A stretch of DNA of 36,009 bases from Acidobacteriota bacterium (GCA_023415725.1 JAEZJR010000151.1:1-36009); one strand, 5' to 3'; positions 17,137 to 25,008 are shown, counted from the stretch's first letter. Program-made: numbers and translations. Notes: generated by a model from the letters alone, not told the origin.

Positions 17137-17924
17137 CCACCGCCCTCATCACCGGAGCCTCCGGCGGCATCGGCGAGGCCTTCGCCCGCCGCCTCGCCGC
17201 GGAAAAACACGACCTCGTTCTTGTCGCCCGCTCCGAAGACAAACTCCGCGAACTTTGCGCCGAACTCTCCGCCGCTCACGGCATCAAAGCAACTTACGTC
17301 GCCGCCGACCTCGGAGAACCCGGCTCCGACGCGAAGATCTTTGACGAAACGACACGCCTCGGCCTCCACGTCGACCTGCTCATCAACAACGCCGGCTTCG
17401 GCTCGATGGGGGACTTCGTCGACCTTGACCGCGAAAGGGAACTCGCGATGATCGACCTTAACGTCCGCGCCCTTGTCGCCCTCACGCACCGCTATTTGCC
17501 CGCGATGCGCGAAAAGCGACGAGGCACTATCATCAACGTCTCATCCGCCGCTGGCGAACAGCCGCTGCCGTTCATGGCAACCTACGCCGCGACGAAAGCG
17601 TTCGTCACGTCATTCTCGATGGCCGTCGCGGAGGAGAATCGCCCCTACGGCATCCAGGTTTTCGCCCTTTGCCCCGGCCCGACTAGGACGAACTTCTTCG
17701 AGGCGGGTAAGATAGACAGGTCGCTCATGCTGAAAGGGGAGCAGACCACCGACGAGGTCGTCGCCACCGCGATGGCCGCGATCGGTTCGGGGAAGTCAAA
17801 GGTGATCTCCGGCCTGATGAACCGCATCACTGCCGCCGCCGCCGGATTAGCCCCCGATTCGCTCGTCACCCGAGTGGTCGCCTCGCGGCTGCGAAAGAAG
17901 TTTCAGAAAACGACTGAGGGATGA
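17133..17924 (+). CDS. Short-chain dehydrogenase/reductase (SDR)
   Basis: A 263-residue classical SDR, probably NADP(H)-dependent. It has TGASGGIG at residues 7-14 (cofactor loop), LINNAGFGSMGDF, and the active-site elements INVSSAAG (Ser) and YAATKAF (Tyr and Lys). CPGPTRTNFF is the usual PG block. The ATG at 17133 follows GGGAGGAG closely and overlaps the HEAGH gene's stop, so the two are coupled. A longer frame upstream is a shadow of the HEAGH gene. The C-terminal part (VISGLMNRITAAAAGLAPDS) matches the DltE/YqjQ-like subgroup of SDRs, often of unknown substrate. Confidence 0.92.
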   Translation: MTTALITGASGGIGEAFARRLAAEKHDLVLVARSEDKLRELCAELSAAHGIKATYVAADLGEPGSDAKIFDETTRLGLHVDLLINNAGFGSMGDFVDLDRERELAMIDLNVRALVALTHRYLPAMREKRRGTIINVSSAAGEQPLPFMATYAATKAFVTSFSMAVAEENRPYGIQVFALCPGPTRTNFFEAGKIDRSLMLKGEQTTDEVVATAMAAIGSGKSKVISGLMNRITAAAAGLAPDSLVTRVVASRLRKKFQKTTEG

Positions 17925-17992
17925 GTTGGAAATACGTATACAGATCATTGCTCATCACTTATTGCTGATCGCTGACTGCTTATAGCTATTAA

Positions 17993-18808
17993 ATGAAGTT
18001 CACCGTCCTCGGCAGCGGTTCCACCGGCAACGCCGTCCTCATCTCAAGCAGCACCACCCACGTCCTCGTCGACGCCGGCCTGAGCGCTCGCGAGATCCTT
18101 CGCCGCCTCGCCGCCGTTGGTGTGAGTGCGGACTGCCTCGACGCGATCCTCATCACCCACGAGCACAGCGACCACGCTGCGGGCCTCCGCGTGCTGCTCC
18201 GCTCGGTGAAGTGCCCCGTCTACATCTCCGGCGAGACGGAGGAGGCCTTCTACCGCGAACGCAATAACGGCGAGTGCGAGAAGCGCCGCAAGGCGATGGA
18301 AGGCCGCAGCGTCCACATCGAATCCAGCCGCGAGTTCCGCATCGGCGATATCGATTTCGAGCCCTTCTCCGTCCCGCACGACGCGGCTGACAATTTCGGC
18401 TTCGTCGCCCGCCGCGACGGCGTCCGCGTGGCCACATTGATGGACTTCGGCCACTTCACGCCGCTGATCAAGCAGAAACTCAACGGCTGCGACGCGATAG
18501 TTGTGGAATCCAATCACAGCCGCGATATGCTCCGCGCCTGCCCGGTCTACTCCTGGGCGCTCAAGCAACGGATCGCCTCGCGCACCGGCCACCTCTCGAA
18601 CGAGGATCTCTCCGACTGGCTTCAGAACGATTTCGACGGCTCCGCGCGCCACATTGTCCTCGCCCACCTGTCCCAACGCTCCAACGACCCGGCCCTAGCC
18701 CGCATCACCGCCGAAACCGCCCTAAAAATGCGCGCGCCTCTCTTCGCGGTCGACACAAAGATCACCCTCTCCAACCACAAAGACCCGACCGATTGGTTTA
18801 ATTTTTAG
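17993..18808 (+). CDS. MBL-fold metallo-hydrolase, YycJ/WalJ family
   Basis: A 271-residue metallo-beta-lactamase-fold hydrolase close to YycJ/WalJ, linked in Bacillus to cell-wall/replication coordination and proposed to act as a DNA exonuclease. It begins MKFTVLGSGSTGNAVLIS, typical of the family. The metal motif is ITHEHSDHAAGL (HxHxDH). FSVPHDAADNFGFV supplies the next His, and TLMDFGH with VVESNHSRDML supplies the Asp and later ligands. LAHLSQRSND carries the last conserved His. Length and spacing are normal. No yycFGHI genes are nearby. Confidence 0.9.
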   Translation: MKFTVLGSGSTGNAVLISSSTTHVLVDAGLSAREILRRLAAVGVSADCLDAILITHEHSDHAAGLRVLLRSVKCPVYISGETEEAFYRERNNGECEKRRKAMEGRSVHIESSREFRIGDIDFEPFSVPHDAADNFGFVARRDGVRVATLMDFGHFTPLIKQKLNGCDAIVVESNHSRDMLRACPVYSWALKQRIASRTGHLSNEDLSDWLQNDFDGSARHIVLAHLSQRSNDPALARITAETALKMRAPLFAVDTKITLSNHKDPTDWFNF

Positions 18809-18814
18809 GGAACG

Positions 18815-19666
18815 TCATTTCACACGTTTCGAGGGCGGGATGCTCCGCGTGCGCTCATGGTGTGCTTGTTCGAGCTGAAACTGACCGGCTTCGTGTGCAT
18901 CGTCGTGCTGGGTTTCGGCCCCGTGACGAGTCCAGTTGGGCGGCCACTCCATTAGATCGGCGACGACCTCGTCGTCTATCAGAAGGGAATAGGGCGTGGG
19001 TTCTTCGGGGAATTCGTTGACACGGATGCGCCAGATGTCTTCGCCGACCCGAGCCTCGAGCGGGTAGCGTGGGTCGTGCGTAGGAAGAAAGTCAGCCGCT
19101 ACTGCAGCGTACGGGACCCCGCTCGCCCCTTCGAAGCGGCAGTTGCGAAAGACCGCTCCGTCCGTAACGGCATCGGTGAGATCCGCGTCGCGGAAGTCGC
19201 AGTCCTCGAAACGTGCTCGGTCGAATCGGGCTCGAGCCAGGCTCGCACGAGCGAAATCGCATCGCGTCACCACCGCATCCCGCCACGAGGTTCGATCCAA
19301 CGCTGCCGCACAAAAAGTGCTGTCGCTCAAACGCGAGCGGCCGGCATCGAGCAGGTACGCCTGCACACTGCGGAAAACGCATCGCTCAACAACCGCCCCG
19401 GCCAACCCGACCGAGGAAAGCTGCGCCTGCGTAAAATCGCAGTCCGATATCTCGGCTTCGTCCAGAACGGTATAGCTTAGATCAGCACCGGAAAGATCGA
19501 CTCGCGACAACCGTGCCGCGTTCAACTTCTCGCCGTCCAACCGGCAACCCCGCGCGTCCCGCCCCTCGACAACCAACCGCCCGGCCCCCACACGCCCACG
19601 CTGCAGCCAACGCCAATGTTCCTCGGCCGCCTTACGATCTATAGATTTGGCAGATTGGGCACTCAT
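18815..19666 (-). CDS. Pentapeptide-repeat protein with an unassigned C-terminal domain
   Basis: A 283-residue protein. About residues 30-180 form a pentapeptide-repeat helix of the A(D/N)LXX type, e.g. LSRVDLSGADLSYTVLDEAE and FARASLARARFDRARFEDCD. Cys is common at repeat positions (CDF, CVF, CRF). The C-terminal 90 residues are different: DIWRIRVNEFPEEPTPYSLL, then ADLMEWPPNWTRH and a His/Glu-rich tail. I know this WRxRVNxFPxEP..L pattern only as an uncharacterised domain. It is convergent with the YycJ-like gene, 6 bases apart, and opens the accessory-looking region. Some pentapeptide proteins bind DNA gyrase, but nothing here points to that specifically. Confidence 0.85.
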   Translation of the reverse strand: MSAQSAKSIDRKAAEEHWRWLQRGRVGAGRLVVEGRDARGCRLDGEKLNAARLSRVDLSGADLSYTVLDEAEISDCDFTQAQLSSVGLAGAVVERCVFRSVQAYLLDAGRSRLSDSTFCAAALDRTSWRDAVVTRCDFARASLARARFDRARFEDCDFRDADLTDAVTDGAVFRNCRFEGASGVPYAAVAADFLPTHDPRYPLEARVGEDIWRIRVNEFPEEPTPYSLLIDDEVVADLMEWPPNWTRHGAETQHDDAHEAGQFQLEQAHHERTRSIPPSKRVK

Positions 19667-19737
19667 TTCGATAAGGTTTTAGGGAATCTGCGGGGGGACA
19701 ATTTCTTACCGTTACTTTTTTCTTATTTTCTTCTTTC

Positions 19738-19761
19738 GTGGTTATTGAATTTCTTAACCAC
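19738..19761. repeat. Small inverted repeat of the GTGGTT...AACCAC family
   Basis: GTGGTTA and TAACCAC pair across a 10-base loop, within an A+T-rich spacer of repeated TTCTT words. It resembles the larger hairpin at 23229-23277. The rest of 19667-19831 shows no gene. Confidence 0.5.
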
Positions 19762-19831
19762 AAAAATCGCGAGAGAGGAATCAAATAAGAGGAATGGGGT
19801 AGAAATGGGGCTTGTTGCCGCTGTTTGCTTC

Positions 19832-20395
19832 CTATAATTCCAGAAGCTTCTGCCGCACCTCCATAAGAGCGAACCCTAGTAGATTTAATCCGCGCCATTG
19901 TTCGGGGTTCGACGCCCTCTCATCATCCGCGGGCAAACCGATCCCCCAAATTCGGTCAATCGGGCTCGCCTCAACGATCACTTTATCGCCCGTCCCGATC
20001 AGGTAATTCCCCAATTCACGATTCTGGCCGAACTTTGCCAAATTACCTTCTACGACGATCTGAAAGCGCTCCCTGTTCCAAACTTCATCTTTGAAATTCT
20101 TTACCTGCCGCCCAATCTGCTTCGCCGCCTTCGGGCTTCCTGCTTTGAGAATCTTATCTCTTGCGTTTTCATCGCCGAAAAGACGCGCCTTCTCCGCCAT
20201 CATATAGTGTTCGGCTGTAGGGTAAGCGACGTCGTCAACGGTAAATCTGGCCAGCCACCACTGTGAGAAACACGACTTGCCGATCGCACCGTTCGGCAGC
20301 GGTTTATGTCCCCAGAAGAAAAAGTATCTCGGTCGGAAGCCGCTCCTGACCGCACGCAAAAGGTCATCCCGACTCTTTATATTTTCCTTAAGCAT
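19832..20395 (-). CDS. NADAR domain protein (YbiA-like N-glycosidase)
   Basis: A 187-residue NADAR protein. The family includes YbiA, which hydrolyses N-glycosidic bonds of riboflavin-pathway intermediates, and members that remove ADP-ribose from guanine in DNA. Family blocks are RYFFFWGHKPLPNG, CFSQWWLARFTVDDVAYPTA with the following EHYMMAEKARLFGD (catalytic Glu region), and NLAKFGQNRELGNYLIGTGD. IVEASPIDRIWGIGL is the signature C-terminal block. It is less G+C-rich than its neighbours, consistent with an accessory gene. No DarT-like toxin or other ADP-ribosyltransferase is next to it, so its role (repair, detoxification or defence) is open. Confidence 0.9.
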   Translation of the reverse strand: MLKENIKSRDDLLRAVRSGFRPRYFFFWGHKPLPNGAIGKSCFSQWWLARFTVDDVAYPTAEHYMMAEKARLFGDENARDKILKAGSPKAAKQIGRQVKNFKDEVWNRERFQIVVEGNLAKFGQNRELGNYLIGTGDKVIVEASPIDRIWGIGLPADDERASNPEQWRGLNLLGFALMEVRQKLLEL

Positions 20396-20433
20396 TCTTG
20401 GGCTGTTAATAAAGGCCGTCTTGAAGGGTTAAG

Positions 20434-20560
20434 AAGGCCTCTTCTATGTCCTGTCCGTGCTTTCCGTGGTTTAGATCTCTTCCTCTTCTTCCTCTTGTTC
20501 TGTGGTAAAAAACTCCACCACAAAGCACCAAAACCAAACCCAAGCACCTCAACCACTCTC
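20434..20560. repeat. Degenerate repeat spacer (CCGTGCTTTCCGTGG, TCTTCTT words)
   Basis: The spacer between the NADAR gene and the next gene consists largely of words such as CCGTGCTTTCCGTGG and TCTTCCTCTTCTTCCTCTTG. A small hairpin, TGTGGT (20501-20506) with ACCACA (20517-20522), lies within it. It resembles 23171-23330 and contains no gene. Confidence 0.5.
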
Positions 20561-20607
20561 AGTCAGGAAGGGCGGCTTGTCCCCGCTGTCTTCGCTCCCA
20601 TGCGCAG

Positions 20608-21027
20608 CTAGCTCCATTCAAACTTCGCCTCCATAGCCCCGACGAACATAAAGCTGTTCCAATTGCCTATGTAGAAACAATGCGAGAAAGCATCATCCGA
20701 GAGCGGTTCGGGCAGCTTGGGAATTGGTGATTTGAATTCAGTCCTTTCCACCGGGCCATCATAGCTAATTTCCAAAGGTCCTTCTTCGAACGCGTAGGTG
20801 GCATGAGGCGGCTCGATAGAAATATATTGAAGTCCCGTGAATGTTAAGACTCCCATCGCCCCATTCTCCTTTGCTTCCGGGTCCGCGGGATTTCCCACGT
20901 AGATAACACAATTGAAAGTTAGTGTTCTTGTTAAGAAATCAATGCTGATATTTTTGATTTCAGAATCATGAAACGACGCATGTGGATGTCGATCTCCGAA
21001 AAGTGACCCGATGTCTAGCTGGCTCAT
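20608..21027 (-). CDS. Orphan 139-residue protein, unknown function
   Basis: A predicted beta-rich cytoplasmic protein with no signal peptide or membrane segment. It begins MSQLDIGSLFGDRHPHASFH with the pattern FHDSEI. Alternating strands follow (NISIDFLTRTLTFNCVIYVG, LTFTGLQYISIEPPHATYAF), and it ends FYIGNWNSFMFVGAMEAKFE. The FHDSEI start and small all-beta build recall several polymorphic-toxin immunity families, but I cannot assign one. Base composition is clearly richer in A+T than the surrounding genes, suggesting recent acquisition. No toxin gene is adjacent. Confidence 0.75.
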   Translation of the reverse strand: MSQLDIGSLFGDRHPHASFHDSEIKNISIDFLTRTLTFNCVIYVGNPADPEAKENGAMGVLTFTGLQYISIEPPHATYAFEEGPLEISYDGPVERTEFKSPIPKLPEPLSDDAFSHCFYIGNWNSFMFVGAMEAKFEWS

Positions 21028-21078
21028 GTAAATCGACTGAATGCTTCTTATTAGAAGAAAGTACCCGACGGATCGCTA

Positions 21079-21125
21079 TACTTCGTGGCCCTTTGTGTCT
21101 TTCCTCCGTGCCCTCTGTGTTGAAT
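21079..21125. repeat. Degenerate repeat spacer (CTTCGTGGCCCTTTGTGTC words)
   Basis: This run joins near-repeats of CGTGGCCC, TTTGTGTC, CTCCGTGCCC and CTCTGTGTTG. It belongs to the same loose family of spacer words as 13660-13744 and 23171-23330. Confidence 0.45.
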
Positions 21126-21145
21126 ACTAACCAAACAATGATGAC

Positions 21146-21703
21146 CTATCTCTCTTTGGGCACCTCATACTGCAGCTCCGCAAATGCCGCCCCTACCTGC
21201 CGCACCGAGACCAGCCTAAACGGCGGGCTGGTCACCGCTCGCGGGAATAGCGCCTTGCCCTTTCCCAGCGTCACCGACGCCACCTGTGCGAAGATCTCAT
21301 CCAACAACCCCGCGTCGTAGAACTGACCCGCCAGATCTCCGCCGCCGACGATCCAGATGTTTTTATCGCCCGCCGCCTCCCGCATCTCCGCATGCACCTG
21401 CCGCACGTCGCCATTTGCGAACCGGATATCCGCGCCCGGCACCGCGCGCAGTTCACGGCTCGTGAACACCCATGTCGGCTGCGTGTAAGGCCACGCCGAC
21501 CCGGTCTCCTCCGCCACCTTGTCCGAGTGCCGCAACATCCATTCATAGGTCGTCGACCCCATCGCCAACGCCCCTACGCCCTCGAAAAACTTCGGGAAGC
21601 TCGTCTCGTTTATGTCCCCTAACGGGAACAACCAATCCAGCGAATCATCCTCCGTCGCGATGAACCCATCCAAACTCGTCGATGTGTAATACTGCGTCTT
21701 CAT
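21146..21703 (-). CDS. Dihydrofolate reductase-like / RibD C-terminal domain protein
   Basis: A 185-residue protein with the DHFR-like fold of the RibD C-terminal domain family (YyaP/YwjB type). Signatures are YYTSTSLDGFIATEDDSLDW near the N-terminus, ALAMGSTTYEWML, PTWVFTSRELR, and KNIWIVGGGDLAGQF with the nucleotide-binding Gly cluster. It ends with PPFRLVSVRQVGAAFAELQY. Members are probably NAD(P)H-dependent reductases but their substrates are mostly unknown; it is neither the folate DHFR nor a full RibD, because the deaminase domain is missing. It lies 10 bases beyond the stop of the exported hypothetical gene on the same strand, so they may share a transcript. Confidence 0.88.
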   Translation of the reverse strand: MKTQYYTSTSLDGFIATEDDSLDWLFPLGDINETSFPKFFEGVGALAMGSTTYEWMLRHSDKVAEETGSAWPYTQPTWVFTSRELRAVPGADIRFANGDVRQVHAEMREAAGDKNIWIVGGGDLAGQFYDAGLLDEIFAQVASVTLGKGKALFPRAVTSPPFRLVSVRQVGAAFAELQYEVPKER

Positions 21704-21713
21704 CCCTCTCGGA

Positions 21714-22559
21714 TCACCAAAGGTTTACGGTCTTGACCTTCCCGCCTCTTGCCGGCGGTGCATCGAATTGCACGGTCATGGTCTTATAACGGGCTCCGAA
21801 ATTCTCGATCGGCAGATCCGCATTCTCCAGGCTGAACTCCTGACTGTAGCCGTCCTGGTCGTTTTTGCCCTTCGCCTTGCCGAGCACGGCTTCGATCTGG
21901 GACTGGGTCTTGCCAGTGAAATAAGACACGATGTCCCTTTGAAGTTTATAGATCTCATCCTGGGTAAGTTCACGTTTCTTTTCCGCTTTGGGGGACGGTG
22001 CGGTTTTTGCCGGGAGGGAAGCGCGGTTCGTGCTCGGAGCGTTTGCCCTGCCGGTTTGTGGTCGCCCAACGGCACCACCGCCGGTCTTCGTCAGGCGAAG
22101 GGAATTGTAAGTGGTATAAGGGGGTTCGCGCGCTTCGACCTCGCCGTCATTATTGATGAAGATGTACCAGCTTGTTTGGTCTTTACCGTATTCCGAAGAT
22201 TTGACCTCCAGCAATTCGATGCCGCCCTTATCGCTGAATGGGCCTTCGTCATTGAAGATCCATTTCCCCGCCTTCAGTTTCCCGTAGCCGATATGGTCGC
22301 GGATGGCGTAAGTGCCGTCCGATCGTACCTCCAACGTCCCCGCACCGCTCGCCCCTCGACCGATGGTCGTTGTGTCGGTGCGCAGAACGCTTCGGCTATC
22401 GATCCGCTCCCGTGTCGTGTTGGTCGAGGTTTTTCCGGGGATGTCTATCCGGTAAGTCCCGACAAACTGAGCCGCACCCTGCGCCTGGATGTCCAGGCAA
22501 AAGCCTGCCACAAGCAGCAGAATTATCGCGGCGGACAAGTAGGAGTAATTTGATCTCAT
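21714..22559 (-). CDS. Exported hypothetical protein
   Basis: A 281-residue exported protein of unknown function. The signal peptide spans about residues 1-26 (ends CLDIQAQ). Residues 30-155 form a beta-rich domain with FVGTYRIDIPGK at its start, GTLEVRSDGTYAIRD and ELLEVKSSEYGKDQTSWYIF. A linker rich in Pro, Ala and Ser follows (about 165-195). The C-terminal 80 residues contain QRDIVSYFTGKTQSQIEAVL, resembling the helical start of SmpA/BamE-like lipoprotein domains, then a final sheet. It is divergent from the HigBA pair across about 40 bases. Confidence 0.72.
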   Translation of the reverse strand: MRSNYSYLSAAIILLLVAGFCLDIQAQGAAQFVGTYRIDIPGKTSTNTTRERIDSRSVLRTDTTTIGRGASGAGTLEVRSDGTYAIRDHIGYGKLKAGKWIFNDEGPFSDKGGIELLEVKSSEYGKDQTSWYIFINNDGEVEAREPPYTTYNSLRLTKTGGGAVGRPQTGRANAPSTNRASLPAKTAPSPKAEKKRELTQDEIYKLQRDIVSYFTGKTQSQIEAVLGKAKGKNDQDGYSQEFSLENADLPIENFGARYKTMTVQFDAPPARGGKVKTVNLW

Positions 22560-22598
22560 TTTTCAGTTTGGTCTCCTCGCTGTGAATTGGACCGACGG

Positions 22599-22853
22599 GT
22601 GGTAAGGTCCTACCAAATATACAAGAGAACGCCTCCAAACATCTATAAGACAGACGGACCGAGTAGGAAGTTAGATCAATTGAACGCCGCGGACAGGCTG
22701 GATGATCTAAAGGTCCCGCCCGGAAACCGGCTCGAGCTATGGAAAGGTGACCGGAAAGGTCAGTACAGCATTAGAATCAATGACCAGTATCGGATCTGCT
22801 TCGTATGGACAACGGAAGGCCCCGATCTGGTCGAGATCGTCGATTATCACTGA
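22599..22853 (+). CDS. higB: HigB-type toxin of a type II toxin-antitoxin pair (short N-terminus)
   Basis: A RelE/HigB-family toxin; such proteins cut mRNA on the ribosome. The C-terminal part is clear: LDDLKVPPGNRLELWKGD, GQYSIRINDQYRICFVW and VEIVDYH. I chose the GTG at 22599 because it gives MVRSY, the usual family start; the frame also opens with a TTG at 22587. The N-terminus is odd: only about eight residues separate MVRSYQ from RTPPNI, where relatives have about ten more, and KTDGPSRKLDQL carries an extra turn compared with the family's KTALRKL. The toxin may be altered or weak. The antitoxin gene follows after 8 bases. Confidence 0.85.
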   Translation: MVRSYQIYKRTPPNIYKTDGPSRKLDQLNAADRLDDLKVPPGNRLELWKGDRKGQYSIRINDQYRICFVWTTEGPDLVEIVDYH

Positions 22854-22861
22854 GGTTCGCA

Positions 22862-23170
22862 ATGATCAGGATCCCTAAAAACAGACCGGCTACGCATCCG
22901 GGCGAAATGCTCCTTGAAGAGTTCCTCATCCCGATGGGCATGACGCAGAAGCAACTCGCCGACGCTATAAAGGTCCCTTTTCAGCGCGTCAACGAGATCG
23001 TTTCCGGCAAGCGCGGGCTCACACCTAGTACGGCGCTGAGGCTCGCGAAATTCTTCGATGTGTCCCCCGCCTTTTGGCTCAACTCGCAGATGGCTCGCGA
23101 CATTCAGTCTGCGGAACAAAAGGAAAAGGAAGTGCTCAACCAGATCAAGCCGGCCCGCCGCGCAGCTTAG
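22862..23170 (+). CDS. higA: HigA-family antitoxin (HTH, XRE type)
   Basis: A 102-residue DNA-binding antitoxin that should neutralise HigB and repress the pair's own promoter. The HigA signature start RPATHPGEMLLEEFLIPMG is followed by the helix-turn-helix, MTQKQLADAIKVPFQRVNEI, and VSGKRGLTPSTALRLAKFF. DVSPAFWLNSQMARDI ends the domain. The ATG at 22862 lies after a GAGG ribosome site in the 8-base gap behind higB. Toxin-first order is normal for HigBA. The domain looks complete, in contrast to the shortened toxin. Confidence 0.93.
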   Translation: MIRIPKNRPATHPGEMLLEEFLIPMGMTQKQLADAIKVPFQRVNEIVSGKRGLTPSTALRLAKFFDVSPAFWLNSQMARDIQSAEQKEKEVLNQIKPARRAA

Positions 23171-23179
23171 TTATTCCGT

Positions 23180-23330
23180 GCGTTCCGTGAATTCCGTGGT
23201 TATCTCTTAATTCATCTAATTCCGTTCAGTTCTTCTTGTTCTGTGTTCCAATTCCTTAACCACAGAACAAGAAGAACCAAAAACCGAAACACACAGAAAA
23301 AAGAAAGAAGAAACCACGGAACTCGAGAAA
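23180..23330. repeat. Nested inverted repeat in the spacer after higA
   Basis: The core is a perfect 17-bp stem (23229-23245 with 23261-23277) around a 15-base loop. Outer arms contain ATTCCGTGGTT on the left and AACCACGGAAC on the right, so the whole region can fold as a large hairpin. Words of the kind CCGTGCGTTCCGTGAATTCC repeat at the left edge. The sequence is A+T- and A+C-rich, without a T-run terminator, and has no gene. Confidence 0.65.
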
Positions 23331-23339
23331 AAGACAAAA

Positions 23340-24791
23340 CTAATTCGCGTTAGCCTCGATCATCCTCTCCATCTTCGTCTGCACCGGCCCGGCCCCGCGG
23401 CTGTAGTTGGACATCACGATGGCGGTCCAGCCGGAGCCGAGGTACATGTCGAGGTTGGAATTGATCCCGATGAAGCCGCCGCTGTGCCCGACGGCCGGGC
23501 CGCCCGCCGCGAACCCGTAGCCGTAATCCGGCGAGTTAAGCTCCGGTTTCGGCGAGGTGAGCAGCTTCAAGGTCTCCGCCTTCACCAATTTGCCCGACCT
23601 CAACGCCTGGTCGAATTTCAAAAGGTCCTCGACGGTCGAATACCCGCCGCCCTGCGGCCCGCCGCGCATTACGTGAGCGAATATGTTGTTAGCCCAGATC
23701 ACGCCCTTGTCGGTGAACACCTTGTCGTAACCGACCGCGAGGTTCGTGTTCACTTTATCGAGCTCATAGCAATCCGTGTTCGTCATCCCCGCGGGCTTGT
23801 AGATGTTCTCCCGCACGTAGTCGAAGTAGGATTGCCCGCTGACGACCTCTATCACCTTACCCAAAACCATCATCCCCGTGTTGCTGTAGTGCCACTTCGA
23901 ACCGGGCTCGAATTTGATGTCCCTCTCGTCCTCGCGGGCGAGCTTCATCATATCGTCCACCGTGCGGATCTGGTCGCGCGAGAGCTTCTGGTACCGCTGT
24001 GAGAAGTACCCGCCAAGGCCCGCCGTGTGCGAAAGCAGATGCTTGATCTGTATCTTTTTCGCGGCCTCGGGGTTGGGGAAGTCGGGAATGAATTTCGCGA
24101 GCGGGTCGTCGTAAGAAAGTTTCCCTTTCTCGACGAGCTGGGCGATAGCCACCGCCGTGAACATCTTGTTCATCGACCCGAGGTTGAATTTCGTGTCGAC
24201 CTTGTTCGGCACGCCGAAATCCTTATTAGCCGTCCCGAAAGCTCCTTTGTAGAGCACCTGCCCGTCTTTCGCGAGCAGCACCGCACCCGAAAAGATGTCT
24301 TCCGCCGCGAGTTTCTTAACGTATGCTTCCAGCTCCGAGGCCATCTCCATCGGTGCGAGCTTCTTCACCGGAGCAGTCCCCTCCGGCAACTTCGGCGGCC
24401 TCAGTCCCAGCCCCACGATCTTGTACGGCGGGTTCGTGTCGACACGCACCAGCAGGCCGTCATACTCACCGGTCAGCTTCGACTTAACAAGGGCGACCAC
24501 CTCGTTCGCCCTCCATTCCTGGATGTTGTGGTATTCGTACCCGCGCGTCTGGTCGTGGATCGACGACATGAAGCCGAGATGAGCATCCATCGGCACCTTC
24601 GCAAAATCGCCGCCGAAATTCTCCTCGACGAACTTCCTGTAGGCCGCCCGATCCCCCGTCGTGACGAACCCTATCAGCTCCCTCGCATACCTCTCCGCCG
24701 CCGCCTGCGCCGCAGAGGGCTGCCCATACGTCACCCCTGAAAGTACGAACGATAAAGCCAAAAATATGAACAAATAACTCGATCTGCGCAT
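23340..24791 (-). CDS. Exported serine hydrolase, class C beta-lactamase/PBP-like
   Basis: A 483-residue exported member of the beta-lactamase/EstB/PBP4* family (Pfam Beta-lactamase). It has a signal peptide (residues 1-23). An N-terminal region of about 120 residues (AAERYARELIGFVTTGDRAA) is also seen in DUF3471-like relatives. The catalytic domain carries SMNK at residues 206-209 (SxxK nucleophile), HYSNTGMMVLG (YxN) and VGHSGGFIGIN (HxG in place of KTG). LLSHTAGLGGYF is the family's SHTSG-like block. Such proteins act as esterases, D-aminopeptidases or carboxypeptidases rather than true lactamases. GGGAG precedes the ATG. Confidence 0.92.
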   Translation of the reverse strand: MRRSSYLFIFLALSFVLSGVTYGQPSAAQAAAERYARELIGFVTTGDRAAYRKFVEENFGGDFAKVPMDAHLGFMSSIHDQTRGYEYHNIQEWRANEVVALVKSKLTGEYDGLLVRVDTNPPYKIVGLGLRPPKLPEGTAPVKKLAPMEMASELEAYVKKLAAEDIFSGAVLLAKDGQVLYKGAFGTANKDFGVPNKVDTKFNLGSMNKMFTAVAIAQLVEKGKLSYDDPLAKFIPDFPNPEAAKKIQIKHLLSHTAGLGGYFSQRYQKLSRDQIRTVDDMMKLAREDERDIKFEPGSKWHYSNTGMMVLGKVIEVVSGQSYFDYVRENIYKPAGMTNTDCYELDKVNTNLAVGYDKVFTDKGVIWANNIFAHVMRGGPQGGGYSTVEDLLKFDQALRSGKLVKAETLKLLTSPKPELNSPDYGYGFAAGGPAVGHSGGFIGINSNLDMYLGSGWTAIVMSNYSRGAGPVQTKMERMIEANAN

Positions 24792-24875
24792 TTATATGAT
24801 CTCCCTGTGAGGAATTACCGCTGACCAAAATACGCATCCGGTCACACAAAGTTCACATTTTATCCGAATTTTCGC

Positions 24876-24912
24876 TCCCCTTTGCGTCCTTTGCGTGAGA
24901 TTGCTTCTTCTA
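24876..24912. repeat. TTTGCGTCCTTTGCG spacer word
   Basis: The motif CCTTTGCGTCCTTTGCGTGAGATTG matches the arms of the inverted repeat at 13677-13744 in its first half. The remaining spacer (24792-25008) holds the divergent promoters and no gene that I can support. Confidence 0.45.
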
Positions 24913-25008
24913 ACGACAAGCCCGTTAATTACAGAAAGTCGCTGTAACCTGGCGATTCTTCTGATCGCTGATGGTTTTGTTAATATTGCTTCTACCGTCG
25001 ATTGGCTT

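Noticed and set aside
22587..22598. TTG start of higB, four codons before the GTG I chose
   Set aside because: The GTG gives MVRSY, matching the family start, and neither has a clear ribosome site; kept as an alternative only.
18815..23170. A prophage or integrative island
   Set aside because: There is no integrase, structural phage gene, tRNA target or attachment repeat; only mixed accessory genes.
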